From Euclidia mi (Eukaryota; Arthropoda; Insecta; Lepidoptera; Erebidae): a DNA stretch of 64,000 nucleotides. Positions 10,188-21,965 of this stretch are shown one piece after another. The stretch spans positions 40,754,475 through 40,818,474 of the forward strand of contig OX123205.2 of assembly GCA_944739405.2 (NCBI GenBank), read 5' to 3'. A model generated the notes under the pieces. It saw only the letters and a list, made by a program, of their open reading frames with translations, had not been told where the DNA came from and made no database searches. The position numbers and the translations under genes were made by a program. Every line of letters begins with the position of its first letter. Position 1 is the stretch's first letter.

Positions 10188-12524
10188 TTAAGGCTTCCGC
10201 GTAAAATAATTATTAGTTAGGATGTGTCTTGCTGACTTAGATTTGGTGTAAAACAAATCTAAGTCTAGATCGGCTGGCACTTTGTTAAAAGACATCGCGC
10301 TACGCAGCAAAAAAGAGTTCCGTCGATAATTCGTGGTTGCGAATGGTATGTGTAATAATGGTCGCAATCTGCGGCCTGCGCTGTTAGTTTCCAATGAAAC
10401 TTTAGAAACTAAATGAGGCGAATCAATATTACTGTTAGCAATATTAATTAGAAAGCATAAATCATTAATATCACGTCTTTTTGCTAACGGCAAGAAGTGG
10501 TATCTACGACATCGATGATCATAATCGATTGACCATTGCTTTGCTTTATAGTCTAAATAACGCAAAAACTTTTTTTGAATTGCTTCGATACGGGATTCAT
10601 AAACCGCATATTGTGGATTCCACACAGGAGATGCATACTCCAGGTGACTGCGCACGAGGGAACAATATAATATTTTAACTGCTTTCAAAGAGCGAAAATC
10701 AGCGGACATTCTCATTATAAACCCTAAAGATTTCGATGCTTTGCTTACTATGTAGTCTATATGTTTGTCAAACAATAATTTGTTGTCAAAAACAACTCCT
10801 AAGTCACAAATATGGTCTACCTTTTTTATTGCACAGCTGTTGAGTGCATATACTGTGTTTAATATATTTTTCTTACGAGAGTAACGCACATGAAAGCATT
10901 TAGACATATTTAAACTTAGTTTATTTGACTCACAGTACATAACAAACCTATCTAAATCCGCCTGGAGTAGCTGTGCGTCAGAGAAGCTATTGACTGGCTT
11001 TAGGATCTTTAGATCATCTGCATATAATAATATTTTTGAACTTTTGAAGCATTTAGTAACGTCATCTATAAACAATACAAACAATAATGGACCCAAAATG
11101 GATCCTTGGGGAACCTCAGAAGGAACAGTAATCCATGCCGACATGTAACCATGCAACGCTACGGCTTGCGTACGGCGGTCTATGTACGATGCAAACCAAC
11201 GAAGGAGATCACCATGGATGCTCGCGGCTGTTTTCAGCTTATACAAGAGCCTTTGATGGTCTATTCTGTCAAAACATTTATTAAAATCAGTATAGATGAC
11301 TTCCACTTGGGAGCTCTGCTCCATGCCCTGACTAATAACCTCGCTACATAATAAAAGATTAGACGTAGTGGATCGCTTACTAATGAAGCCATGTTGCTCA
11401 TCACTTAAATAGCCACGTAATGCCGAGTATAATTGCGAATATATATTTTTTTCTAAGACTTTAGCAAATAAGCATAATTTTGAAATAGGTCGGTAATTTT
11501 CAATAATTGAGCGGTCTCCTTTTTTAAATACGGGCGTGATAAATGCACTTTTCCAAATTTCAGGTACTATTCCTTCGGACAATGACCTCTTAAAAAGTAG
11601 GCAAATAGGAGTAACTAAAACCTCCGCACAACGTACTATGAATAACGGTGGTATATGGTCTGACCCGCCCGTTTTGCTTAAGTCTAATGCTTTCAGTAAT
11701 TTTAATACACTGTGTGGACATACTTCGATGGATGATATACCCGTCATATTAGCGGTATTAATATTGTAAACAGTATGCAAGTCGGGTACGGCCAGAGCAT
11801 GAGTATGTACGTCAGGCTTCTGGTAGGTAGCACTAAAATATGACGAAAATAAATCGCAAATTTGTTCACCCGTGGAACCCACAGTACCGTTATAATTCAT
11901 TACATTAGGGAAGACACAACTATTACGTTTGGTTTTTACATAACGCCAAAAATGCTTTGGATTTAGAGATATAGATGCTTCTACACCTTCAATGTATTTG
12001 GTGAAACATTCTTTCTCGACGGCTATAGCTCTATTTCTTAAAATCGTAAAGGAACAATAATCTGACAAATTTTTGTACCTTATGTATTTTTTATGGTACT
12101 TGTACTTTTCCTTTAGTATTTTTATTAATGCGTGACTGTACCATGGAGGATGGTGTAATTTTTTACTGGTCTTGATGGGTATATATTTATCCCTAAGGCT
12201 ATATAACAATTCATAAAAACAAGCAACGGATTCATCCAATGTTTGCAAGTGAATAGTACTTTGCCAGTCAATTCCACCTAATTCAGCATTAATAGCGGTA
12301 TAGTCACCTCCGTAATAATTATACCTTTTGCTATACTTTCCGATTAACCCACAATTATAGCCCATTATCTCAGTTTCAATCACGAGCGGCATGTGATGTA
12401 CGTCGACGGGTACTGCTAAGGGGTCAGCACATTGAGTTACAGTGGCGGTTCCATTAGTGAAAACCAAATCAAGCAATCTTAGGTTAAAATTTCGTTCACC
12501 ATTTATTTGAGACAGGCTGTACAT
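10188..12524 (-). CDS. LINE ORF2, reverse transcriptase part (downstream of a frameshift)
   Basis: This is the reverse transcriptase of a non-LTR retrotransposon, which copies the element RNA into the target site. The 778-residue frame starts in the end of the endonuclease domain (LLDLVFTNG, then DVHHMPLVI). RT motifs follow: NYRPIS, HGF, TDFNKCFDRID, VPQGSILGPLLFVLFIDD, and the catalytic YADD at 501-504. A C-terminal region with LVRSHLEYASPVWNP completes it. Its first ATG is not a natural start. It is the continuation of the endonuclease frame after a one-base shift near 12,503-12,524, so the two pieces were one protein of roughly 970 residues. No RNase H domain is visible. Confidence 0.93.
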   Translation of the reverse strand: MYSLSQINGERNFNLRLLDLVFTNGTATVTQCADPLAVPVDVHHMPLVIETEIMGYNCGLIGKYSKRYNYYGGDYTAINAELGGIDWQSTIHLQTLDESVACFYELLYSLRDKYIPIKTSKKLHHPPWYSHALIKILKEKYKYHKKYIRYKNLSDYCSFTILRNRAIAVEKECFTKYIEGVEASISLNPKHFWRYVKTKRNSCVFPNVMNYNGTVGSTGEQICDLFSSYFSATYQKPDVHTHALAVPDLHTVYNINTANMTGISSIEVCPHSVLKLLKALDLSKTGGSDHIPPLFIVRCAEVLVTPICLLFKRSLSEGIVPEIWKSAFITPVFKKGDRSIIENYRPISKLCLFAKVLEKNIYSQLYSALRGYLSDEQHGFISKRSTTSNLLLCSEVISQGMEQSSQVEVIYTDFNKCFDRIDHQRLLYKLKTAASIHGDLLRWFASYIDRRTQAVALHGYMSAWITVPSEVPQGSILGPLLFVLFIDDVTKCFKSSKILLYADDLKILKPVNSFSDAQLLQADLDRFVMYCESNKLSLNMSKCFHVRYSRKKNILNTVYALNSCAIKKVDHICDLGVVFDNKLLFDKHIDYIVSKASKSLGFIMRMSADFRSLKAVKILYCSLVRSHLEYASPVWNPQYAVYESRIEAIQKKFLRYLDYKAKQWSIDYDHRCRRYHFLPLAKRRDINDLCFLINIANSNIDSPHLVSKVSLETNSAGRRLRPLLHIPFATTNYRRNSFLLRSAMSFNKVPADLDLDLFYTKSKSARHILTNNYFTRKP

Positions 12525-13102
12525 GGCAGAGTGTCAAAGAAGTTATGGAGGTAATGACAATTGTAGGAGGGCAATAATTCATTCGTATTGGGGTCCCTAT
12601 GCCATTCAACGTCACTGCCAAAGTTGAAATCTCCCGCCAATATGAAAGTATCCTGCCGGTTTGAAGATATAATATTACTAAGATTTTGAGTAAAATTAGC
12701 AAGTTGTGTTGTGTATGAATTGCCCATATTTTCTTTACAAAGATATGTAGTGCAAATGTGTATATTTTGTTGTATTTGAGTTTTAGTCTTCATCATAGTA
12801 ATAGTGACCCACATTTCTTCGGCAGAACTACGCCAATCATATCTCTCCGTTACTATTAAGGTACTCTTTGCCGCAATCAAAACACCCCCGCCGCGTGCCT
12901 GCATCGTTCGACTACTATCGCGATCGCGCCTCCATACGATATAACGTGAGTCAAACAACTCACTATTACTAAAACAGTCATTTAGCCATGTTTCAGTAAA
13001 AATTATTATGTCATAATTGCTTCCACAAATATTACGATACAGGTCATTTGTCTTCGTGCGCAGCCCCCGTGCATTCTGGTAGTACAATTTGAAGTTAAAC
13101 AT
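12503..13102 (-). CDS. LINE ORF2, endonuclease part (upstream of a frameshift)
   Basis: This is the N-terminal AP-endonuclease-like domain that nicks target DNA. YYQNARGLRTK carries the first active-site Asn (residue 10), TETWLND the catalytic Glu (38), and LAGDFNFGS the Asp-Asn pair (158 and 160). The frame runs 199 residues, reads HNFFDTL, and then leaves the domain. The missing end is in another frame from about 12,524 down, so one base was gained or lost there. The endonuclease active-site residues visible here are all intact. Confidence 0.92.
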   Translation of the reverse strand: MFNFKLYYQNARGLRTKTNDLYRNICGSNYDIIIFTETWLNDCFSNSELFDSRYIVWRRDRDSSRTMQARGGGVLIAAKSTLIVTERYDWRSSAEEMWVTITMMKTKTQIQQNIHICTTYLCKENMGNSYTTQLANFTQNLSNIISSNRQDTFILAGDFNFGSDVEWHRDPNTNELLPSYNCHYLHNFFDTLPCTACLK

Positions 13103-13627
13103 TATAAAAATACACTATAGCAAAGAAATTATCATAGTTAAAATAATTGCAATTTATAAATCCTGCATCCAAACGCGATAAAACTATCGCACATAACCGA
13201 TGCAATAAATAATTAATGGAGGTAAGTTGTAAATTAATACTGCGAATCATTAGACACAGCAAAGGACAGTGTTTAACCAAGAACGACTTTGGAATTATCG
13301 CCAGAACTCGTTTATGAACAGGTACAATAGAAAGAATGCCAGGTAGCGATTTAATAGGTTCAAGTCTAATGTGTACAAATTTATGTTCTACGCTGTAAGA
13401 ATTATGGTCGCAAATAGCATAGCGGTGGAGTTCGGAACATAAAATACATTTTAATTTAATACAAGTAATACGAGTAGGCACAAAGCACATACACAGAAAG
13501 TGTTGGAATACGGCATGTTCACAATAAAGCCAGCGTCTCGTAATCATTAGTAAACATTGCAATACTAATGTAGTTGCAATAAGAAAATCAGAAGTTACTA
13601 TATAATTTATTTGGAATTCAAACCTGA
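13103..13627 (-). other. Spacer between LINE ORF1 and ORF2
   Basis: About 525 bp separate the ORF1 stop from the ORF2 ATG. A frame open across much of it (13,095-13,721) has no domain character and overlaps ORF1 out of frame, so I treat it as non-coding. Confidence 0.6.
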
Positions 13628-14560
13628 TTACTGTATTTTTGATAGATCTTCTTCCGAGTTGATTGTGAGTACCGGTGATGTATCGGTCTTCCTGACGAGT
13701 ATTTTCGTATGTTTCACCCAAACGTATTGAAAATTTCTCTCAGCCACCAATTTCTTCACCTTAGACAGGAGAATTTTATTATGAATCGTAAGATGGTCAT
13801 TGATATATACTTTATGCCTTCCCGGTAATCCAAAGTATTCAGCTGTTAGTGGGGACGTCTTCGAGGTCAATCTAGCTGCGGTTATAAAGTCCTCCTTGAC
13901 ATACTGGTTATTGAAGCCGACGATTATGGGTTTAACGCTATCTTTCTCTATAGTTGGAACTCTAGTAACGAAGTCAATCTGAGACTTTTGGACAGGATAT
14001 TGAATTTTATTCCCTATTGCCGTCACGATGTTATACAGGTTCTCGGTATTGCTTTGTGGAACTCCCTTTATTTCAATATTCTTTTTTCTGGTCCACTGTT
14101 CCTGTGTTCTTGACTCCTTTTCTAATTTATCAATCCGAATTTGAGTGGCAGTGACTTGGTCTTGTAGCTTATCTACTTGCTTGAGACGCTGCTCCGCTTC
14201 AGTCAGCCGTTTGTTAAAATCCTTCAGTAAGTTGTTTACCTCGCATACGGTTGTAGACAATCCCGTGAAATCCTTTCTAAGAGCTTTTACTTCACCACTC
14301 ATTGACTCCAACTTGACTGAGATGGCTCTCATCTCTTTGAGTAACTCAGATTGGGTGTCAGGCTTCGGTGAACTGGGTGGTTGACTAGGCCCAGACTGCT
14401 TACACTTCACACAACGAAATGATGAATTACGGTCTCCTAACCTTTTGAATCCTGTTTCCGTTACTCCTGCACAGTGATAGTGCAGATGTTGTGAACACAA
14501 AGTACAATAAACTCCATCTGATAAAGCCTCACAACAAAGTCCACATTTTTGTACATCCAT
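13628..14560 (-). CDS. LINE ORF1: PHD finger, coiled coil, FP/L1-ORF1-like domain
   Basis: This 310-residue RNA-binding or chaperone-type protein is encoded ahead of ORF2. Residues 6-53 form a C4HC3 zinc finger (C6, C9, C19, C22, H27, C30, C50, C53), a PHD-type pattern. Residues about 70-165 are rich in Leu/Lys/Glu heptads and look like a coiled coil. Residues about 165-300 contain TRKKNIEIKGVP and YFGLPGRHKVYINDHLT, resembling the domain shared by baculovirus FP-type proteins and insect LINE ORF1s. The ATG is well placed and the frame is unbroken. ORF1 of many insect CR1-like LINEs has this architecture. Confidence 0.88.
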   Translation of the reverse strand: MDVQKCGLCCEALSDGVYCTLCSQHLHYHCAGVTETGFKRLGDRNSSFRCVKCKQSGPSQPPSSPKPDTQSELLKEMRAISVKLESMSGEVKALRKDFTGLSTTVCEVNNLLKDFNKRLTEAEQRLKQVDKLQDQVTATQIRIDKLEKESRTQEQWTRKKNIEIKGVPQSNTENLYNIVTAIGNKIQYPVQKSQIDFVTRVPTIEKDSVKPIIVGFNNQYVKEDFITAARLTSKTSPLTAEYFGLPGRHKVYINDHLTIHNKILLSKVKKLVAERNFQYVWVKHTKILVRKTDTSPVLTINSEEDLSKIQ

Positions 14561-14600
14561 CGCAATATGATATTCAAATACCTACACAACTTTAATAATT

Positions 14601-16284
14601 ACTGGTATCGATGCGAATAGGACGCGGCGCGACTAGCTGTAACGAGGTCCGAGACCAGACTATGTTATGTACCGAACATATTAATAACTTTCAAGGTTCA
14701 ATCGTCGAAAGCTGAGCCTAGCCTTTACAGAGCTTCGCTATACATTCAAACGTAGGTACTCCAACCCATACAAGTTAATCCCCGTCCAAAAGTGGACAAC
14801 GATCTCGAACGACCTTTTGTTCTAAGAAACGTTTTTATTCACAAATGAAAACGCACAAAAGCCTTCCTTCGACGCTTCAGTTTCAATAAAAATGATTTAT
14901 GTCACAAAAGTTATGTTCCCTTGTGCCCCTGGACACGATGTTGTGCGGTAATTTTTTTTGAGTTTAACTGTTTCTTTCATTGCATCTTTGATACTCATTC
15001 ATAATTTTTGGTTCTTAGGTTATCATCTTAGAAATAATTACTTTCATCAAAATTTTTGAAGTTTTATGCAATTCGACTGCGTAAGGCGTTGTGTTAAAAC
15101 AGCCGCCTCACCGATTGATTATGGTTGAGGGTTTGATCTTCACGTGGGGTAAACCTTTATGCAATCCACAAATGTCTATGATATTTGACAACTCTCGCGC
15201 TCAGATCGCATCTTGTGTCGCTGGAGATTTGTAAAAATCACAGACATACTTATTGTCTCGTGTAAGGACCGAACCCAAAAAACTCGTCGCAGTGCTGATG
15301 GGCGAGGCGACCACAACGCCATATGTACAGTAATTATTATCATCTTAGATATTATAAGGGAAATTGCAACTTAAATACAACAGCCAAAACCCGCAATCGC
15401 AGTTCACCAATAGTGTAGACACGACCTTAAAAGGAAACCCGACGGCGGGGTCTCCTGTTTTCTCCCTGGATAATGCCAGTTGAGCATTTATTTTTTCCAA
15501 AAGGTGTATGGCCCCGATTGGCATGTCCCTATGTTTTTCCTTTTCTCATAAATTAAATATTAAAAAAGATATGCACCTTCAAATACCTCAAAAATTGGCC
15601 AGATTTTCCGCTGTGTTCAAACATCCAAAAAACAAATTTGGCTAGATCATTTAAAAAAAGGAAAACATAGGAACACGGCCAAAGCCTTTCTTTAATTTAA
15701 TATGAAAATCTATGTTAAATCGATGAAGTTTTGGAGAAGGAATCAAGGGAATACGAAACGTTGATTTTGTGTTCATTTACTAGGTATTTTTGGTCCAGCA
15801 GTAGCGTTGTCTCTATCGCGCTCTGCGGGGGGGAGGGGCTTGAGGCTGCGCGACTGCAATAGATTTTACAAATACCTATTTTTCAATTCTCTCGCTCGTC
15901 GTGTTTCCTCAAAGTGCGAATGCCATCGTATTTCTGTAATGAGTGGCGATATACTGTCCGGCCGGACAGGGTCGGCGTACGAGTTCGTCCGGCGTCCGGC
16001 CAACCGTACAGTCGGACGGGCATTTCCAACGAGACGTGTCTAATATAAGGATATTGCACGTCAGCTGGTTTCTATGCCATCGCTTCTTCGGGGAAGGAGC
16101 TTAGTGGAGTAAAAATATATATCTATTGGTTTGATGTGTATGTGTGTGTGAGTTCAATAAGTCAGATAGTACGATTAGTTTGGTTTTTTGTTGCAAAAGT
16201 ATTTGACTGTCTCTCTTTAGTCGTTAGGACCTACGGATTGAAATTATTGCCTCGGTAGTCCTTGGTAATTATTTATTTTATTTA
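14601..16284. other. No recognisable gene; decayed tRNA-like SINE piece and a GC-rich patch
   Basis: 15,080-15,300 has a weak SINE-like layout (ACAGCCGCCTCACCGATTGA, then GGTTGAGGGTTTGATCTTCA). 15,930-16,030 is GC-rich with CTGTCCGGCCGGACAGGGTC. Nothing is supported as coding. Confidence 0.45.
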
Positions 16285-16522
16285 TAGACTGTATCCCCGA
16301 AGGGGTAAACAGAGGCGTAATATTACACCCATATTTCGCCATGAATATTTAGGTCCCACGTAATAGGGGCGAGGCTATTGCCTTACCGGGCACATCACCA
16401 GACTCCGCGCTGCTACTGAGAATTCGGAAAAACCCAGTAACACTTTTGCCCAACCCGGGAATCGAATCTGGGACCTCCGATCAGCAGTCGAATACGCTAT
16501 CCACTGGACCACGGAGGCAGTC
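16285..16522 (-). mobile_element. SINE-A copy
   Basis: The head has A box GTGGTCCAGTGGATAGCGTA and B-box region CCCAGATTCGATTCCCGGGT. The body has CAGTAGCAGCGCGGAGTCTG, and the tail has CCCCTTCGGGGATACAGTC. It is closely related to the copy at 6.9 kb. Confidence 0.85.
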
Positions 16523-16555
16523 ATTGTAGACAAAATACCAATTTTTATTTCCGCC

Positions 16556-18900
16556 ACTCCGTCCACGTGAATAATACACTTAAACCTTCCTCAGGAATCA
16601 CAAGCATTCAATATGTAATGGTAAACACTATACAAAAATATATTTTAACTGTATTGCTTTCATACAGACAGACAGGACGCGGCGGGAACTTCATTATATA
16701 GCTTGTATAGATGATCGCCAGTTCGATTTCCAAATTTTGCAGACATTGGCAGTTGGTGGCGCAATTTTCAATACATAGTAAAGTACGCTAAGTCTCTGGT
16801 AATGCTTCAAATTTCTCTATGGTTAACTCAAATTGCTATCGCATCGGATTATATAAGTAAGGAAACAGAGAGTGCGCTTTTCTGCTCAGACATTTCAGAA
16901 AACTTTAACAGTTCAAGTATAATGGGCTAGTTTCCATTGAAAATGGCTGCGATGGCCAAAATTCGGTATAAATTAAATTTGAATCTCATACACACGACAT
17001 TCATCATTATATCCTTGGCATTCCCCTGCTGGACATAGACATCTTCAAATTTACGACGTAATAGCATTGTGAGCGATTAGGACAATTCCGCCTACAATAC
17101 CACGCTGCCTAGACTGGTTAATAAAGGATTTTATGTCAAGTTTTACACTGCTTCCCAAAGACACTATTTATCCAAATGTCCGTATATTTTCCTATACTAT
17201 CTAGGTTCTGACTTATTTCTGCTTTTTCGTTACTGTACTACTAATAATGCCCACAAAATGAAATGAGGTAATGAGATTCTTAACCCGTTAACACTCGGAT
17301 GATTTGGCTAATGACTAAAAATTCTACAGTAAATAAAAACCTGTATGTTTCTTATATTATCAACTAGCTGACCTGGTGAACTTTGAACCGCTGTTGTTTT
17401 CCATGCAATTCTCCTGGTAGTAAAATAAACACATAAAATAAAGATTCATCCAAATTGGTGCAGTCGGTTGGAAGTTATGCGCGTACAAATATTTCGGTGA
17501 TTCATTTTTATTTATATATATTTATTTTTCAATGCGTTTAAAATAAAACAAAAAGAGGGAAAAGGAAGTTGAAAGAACTTAGCTCACGAAGAAACCTTTG
17601 CAGAAGAGACCATTAGAATTGACTTCTTGAATAGTTTTGTATTTTTTTTGCGTTTGATGCTGTTCGCGACAGACATTAAAAACTATGACAGTGAATAGTG
17701 TATTCGAAACCGCGAGTGAAAATCGTATAAAATCAGTGCTATCTAATCGGGCGGTACACCGGGTTCGGTTCCCGGACGCGTCAAAGTAATAAAATAACGC
17801 TAGAATAGTGAAAATTCGCGAAACATTAATAAGAAGTGCTTCGTAGTTAATAGACATCCGTTTTAAACTTGTGCTAACTGTAGGGACTTAGATATCGATC
17901 ATAAATAGTGTTATCAGTTGTAATAGATAAGAACTAATAGTTGATAAACAGCTGTTTTGTTTACATAGTAGATTTATAGATTTATAAGTACTTTTTAGCT
18001 TCGAATTGGCTTGAAATCATGTCTAGATACTTTCTTATTGCTAATTATTACCTTATTTAGTTAAAATAAACATAATAACAAACATTTGCATGATTATCAT
18101 AAACTTTGTTCATGTACGACAATGTTTACTTAAGAAAATTTGTATTTTTACTTATGCATCGTAGGTTTTCCTGTAATAACTTAGAAATGAATAAAGATAT
18201 TTTCATGGTGTTTGTTTTAATAGATGCCTCATATAGTTGTACACAACGGCCCACCAAAATTACATATATAACTATAGTATTTAATAGTTTTTTAATAGAA
18301 AATATAGTGGGCGGGCCCTTGTGTGACGACATTTTTCGATAGTTTTTCTTGAATAGCTTAGTGACGCAAGCAGTTAGGTTTAGGTATTGTATACCAATAG
18401 ATAGAACTTTTAAAGACCTATCTAGCTATGTATAGAACATATATGCATGTACCATAGTACCTAAGTTAATTACATGTATGTACCTTATCGAAAATAAAGA
18501 TTCGCTGTGCATATGTTCGGTGCGGTGGTCGTCGTTAAGGTAAAGTTCCGAAGTACCTAAGCGACTACGTTTTCGGCCAGTTCGTTGGCGTTCCAACCAC
18601 CATCTTGTGACCAAGTAACCATATGTAACCACCAAGCACCGAACACCTGAACAGCATCGCTCCCAACGTATGAAGATGTTTTATTTCTGAAGCCCCGAAT
18701 AGATCGAAGCCAAACAGTCCACACATATAGAAGAACACACATCGTCGTAGGAACATTCGCCAGTCACACACCACCAGCGCACTGTGGCGGACCAGCTAAG
18801 GTTCGATTCCTGGCATCCGTCACAGATGCTTTAAAACTTACTGCAATACTGAGTTTATTTCTAGCGCGTGCCTATATGAAAAAGCAAAAAATATTATCTT
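16556..18900. other. No recognisable gene; scraps of dispersed repeats
   Basis: 16,558-16,600 (CCACGTGAATAATACACTTA) resembles the repeat at 21.97 kb. 17,369-17,535 (TAGCTGACCTGGTGAACTTT) resembles a common moth repeat of possible Helitron origin. A tRNA-B-box-like GGGTTCGGTTCCCGGACGCG sits at 17,760-17,779 and GGTTCGATTCCTGGCATCC near 18,800. Both are probably SINE heads and not tRNA genes. Confidence 0.45.
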
Positions 18901-18908
18901 TTATACAT

Positions 18909-19470
18909 ACATACATAGACTCACGCCTGTTTCCCAGAGGGGTAGGCAGAGACTACGAAACGCCATTTGCAACGATCCTGACATATCTCTCTTGCTTCGT
19001 TCACTCCCATCAGATTCCTCATGCATGCTCTTCTGTTCAGGGTACTTCTCACATGTCCTGTTTTTAGGATGTCTCCAATCAGGGGGGCAATTCAGAATCT
19101 TTCGATATCTCATTTGACATTCGATTCCGTTAATTGTCGAACGGGCTACCTCATTTTTTGTCAAAACTATCGCATTTCCTATCAGTTTTATGCATTCAGT
19201 ATGAAGTAAATTAATAAATAAACCGAATTCAATGAATATTTGTTCAAAATATCTCTCATAGGCGGCTAAAAGACGAGGACAATAATTTGACATATCGTAC
19301 GATTACTTGTCGTGACATTCTGAATCGGCCTGCTGGTCAGAGAACCTCCGCCTGGGTCTTCCCCTTCGTCCTGTACCTACCACACTTGCCTTATATATCT
19401 GCTTGGTCAGCCTTTCATCATCCATCCTCTCCACGTGCCCAAACCATCTTAACATACCTTTCTCGATGCT
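18909..19470 (-). pseudogene. RTE-like LINE, C-terminal end
   Basis: Minus-strand pieces read LRWFGHVERMDDERLTKQ and GRRGRPRRRFSDQ (about 19,310-19,460). After a rearranged stretch come TLNRRACMRNLMGVNEAREI, CQDRCKWRFVVSAYPSGKQA and a TGA stop at about 18,920. The tail is TCTATGTATGTATG. The same C-terminus occurs on the plus strand at 53.7 kb. This is the end of a LINE polyprotein whose 3' tail SINE-A also carries. It is decayed and has no catalytic core. Confidence 0.8.
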
Positions 19471-20334
19471 TGTCACTTAGCTTCTTTTACCCCACAATAT
19501 TCTCTTATCACACAATTCTTTACTCTGTCAGTCAGAGAGACACCACACATACTTCTCAGTGCTCTTATTTCTACAGCATTTATTCTACTTTCATGACTCT
19601 TCTGCCATACCCAACTATCACTACCATACATAAGAGTAGTAAATAAACCGTCCTGATTGCCGCAGTATAAACACTCCAGTTGCCAAAGAGTTCTGTGTTT
19701 ACCAAAAGTTGTATAATCGATAGCTACTTAACCTCTGCGTTCAATTACAAACCGCAAAATGGAAATATTGGAGCGTTGTGAAATCTGCGGGCTCTGCTCA
19801 TTAATCAGAGTATTACCAACTATTCGACTACGAATTTCTGTTTTAAAAGAGGTTTCTATATTCATATATACGCGGCTGTGTATCCCCTAAGGGGATTGTT
19901 GCAGTACAGCCGTGTTCTGTTAGTCAGTTATCATTGTGTATTTTATTATTTTGAACATTGTGTTATTCATTATATAATACATTGTATGTGACTTAAAATT
20001 ATGTTATTCTCGTTTAATTGTCAAAACAGGAGATGTTGGTGTTATCTATTAGGTAAGGCGCAAGATTTCAGATGCAAGACATCGACGACTATTTTGACTT
20101 CTAGCACAAAGTTGGACACTGTCTGTATATCACGATGGTCACTACTGTGGTTACGTATATAGGTATGTGTGTATATTTAGCAGTAGCTGTAGGGCTGTAA
20201 CGTTTTGCAGTTGTTACATTACTAATGTGCCATAGGCATAAGTTTCCATGGGTAAATTTTCCATCATCAGTGACTACTTGATAATTAAATATCAGTAATT
20301 TTATGAAGTATTAACCAAATGTTTCATCACATTG
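19471..20334. repeat. Probable further LINE remnant, then nothing recognisable
   Basis: 19,470-19,650 continues in the style of the RTE-like element (CCATACCCAACTATCACTAC near 19,608) but is too decayed for a frame. Beyond 19,660 I see no gene. Confidence 0.4.
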
Positions 20335-20335
20335 G

Positions 20336-20580
20336 ACGACCGGTTGGCGCAGCGGGAATGTAAGCGACTGCTACGCCGAAGGTAGCGGGTTCGATTCCCA
20401 TGCATGTGCATGAACATGGATGTTTGTCTTGGTCTGGGTGTTTCTATGTATAATATGTATGTATTTACAAAAAAAAAGTATAAGTGTATGTTTATCCATT
20501 ATCTAGTACCCATAACACAAGCTCTGCTTAGCTTAGGACTAGATGTTGATCTGTGTATGTGGTAGAATATTTTTTATTTT
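20336..20580 (+). mobile_element. SINE-D copy
   Basis: A box ACCGGTTGGCGCAGCGGGAA and B box AGCGGGTTCGATTCCCATGC form a tRNA-like head. The body has GTGCATGAACATGGATGTTT and CTTGGTCTGGGTGTTTCTAT, and the end has TTAGGACTAGATGTTGATCT and TGGTAGAATATT. It is the best of four copies in the window. Confidence 0.8.
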
Positions 20581-21965
20581 CGAACAAGCATAGCAAACTA
20601 TTTTCGACAGAATAGATACTAACTTATTCAAACTCACTAACATGGAATATTCGAACATCATCTACGTACACAAAATCTACAAAGGACATTAGCACTAAAG
20701 TGGATTGCAATGCGCTGTGTTCTTACAAACTTATTACCGTCACTTCGAGAGTGCACAAACGTTTCGGTAGAACGGACAGGCTAGATTGAACAGATACTTA
20801 CAATACAATACACACATTGTCCACTATGTATTGCTGAAAGCCGGAGCCTTTGCCAACAATGAGTATATCGATTCTCTATATCTCATAAATATAAGAACAG
20901 TAAACATATCTCATTCAAGTCTCGCAATTGATATGGAGTGCATTTGTGTAGGCAAGCCGTGTATTATTGTAAGCTGAAGCTATTGAAATCACGTTTTAGT
21001 AATGTTTTGAAATAAATCTAAACTTTCGTTTAAATCAATAACTTTTAACTAGGGTAACGTTTGGAGGAGGATGCAATAATATATGAACAAATATGGTACA
21101 AAATTTATTTATCTTATTACATATGTAAAATAACTTGTCAACCGATTTACAAAATTGTTTATAAAATAATGCTACTGCCAATTACTTACGACTTTCGTAA
21201 CGTATACTAATACTCGTACGAGTTTCAATCACGTAATTATAAAAAGGATGATTATAGTTATTATTTTGGGACCACGGTCAAACCAGCACAAATCGTCCTA
21301 ACTTCCTTGAAAAGAGGTCACTAATCAAAACGCAAAGTATGATGACAAGCGAAAAAAACACAACTTACCATGCAAATAAGGAACCCAGGAAGCCCGAATC
21401 ATCCTTTGAGATGACACTTAGAACGATAACTGACATCACTTCACGACACGACTCCGGAACGACAGTTTCCAACGTCCAACATTTTTTATTAGTTCCGAGG
21501 TTCTGCTTACTTTGTAATAAAAACTCAACTTATGTGACGTCAGACCCGTTTCCGCTTGTCAGTTGGACTTTGTTACTGGGTGACCTGTATTTGATAATTA
21601 TAGCACTTCAACTTGCCAAAACATGGCTGAAGCTTTTACTGTAACTACCTTGTAATTTCGCAGTCTGAAAACTTTGAAGTGCAATGAGAAACCATTATGT
21701 TGCTGGCTTACATTTTAAATGAAAACTGGTTTGTGAACTTTCTTTATGAGAAAATTTAAAAAAAAGATTGTATTTAGTAATTATTGATATTAAATCTACG
21801 CATTTAAGTGGCTGATTGTATAATCTATTTTTTTCCCAAATCGAAGGCAGGAACAGAAAAATAGACAAAATTAATTTTAGTCAGTCTATACATCTGTCAT
21901 TAATTTCGCCGGGAGCTGTTATTTAGACATAATAAACAAACACCTCAATTTTATTTATTTACTAG
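20581..21965. other. No recognisable gene
   Basis: The longest frame, at 21,339-21,644 (101 codons), has no domain, no splice signals and no repeat relatives that I can see. Confidence 0.45.

Larger units (their letters stand above)
9107..14600 (-). mobile_element. CR1/Jockey-type LINE, near full length
   Basis: The order on the minus strand is ORF1 (PHD, coiled coil, FP-like), a spacer of about 525 bp, ORF2 (APE-type endonuclease then reverse transcriptase), a GC-rich block, a long AT-rich stretch, and an A-rich tail with TAAATAAA at about 9107-9135. The coding part is certain. The 3' limit is inferred from the A-rich tail, and the 5' limit near 14.6 kb is uncertain because no target duplication was found. 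A single frameshift in ORF2 suggests a fairly recent insertion. Confidence 0.75.

Noticed and set aside
9933..10220. Six overlapping open frames of 63-79 codons on both strands
   Set aside because: They are by-products of the GC-rich block after the LINE ORF2, where stop codons are rare. None has domain character.
13095..13721. 208-codon frame between the two ORFs of the CR1-like LINE
   Set aside because: It overlaps ORF1 out of frame, has no recognisable domain and is AT-rich spacer translation.
21339..21644. 101-codon plus-strand frame
   Set aside because: No homology that I recognise, no splice context; length is within chance for this composition.
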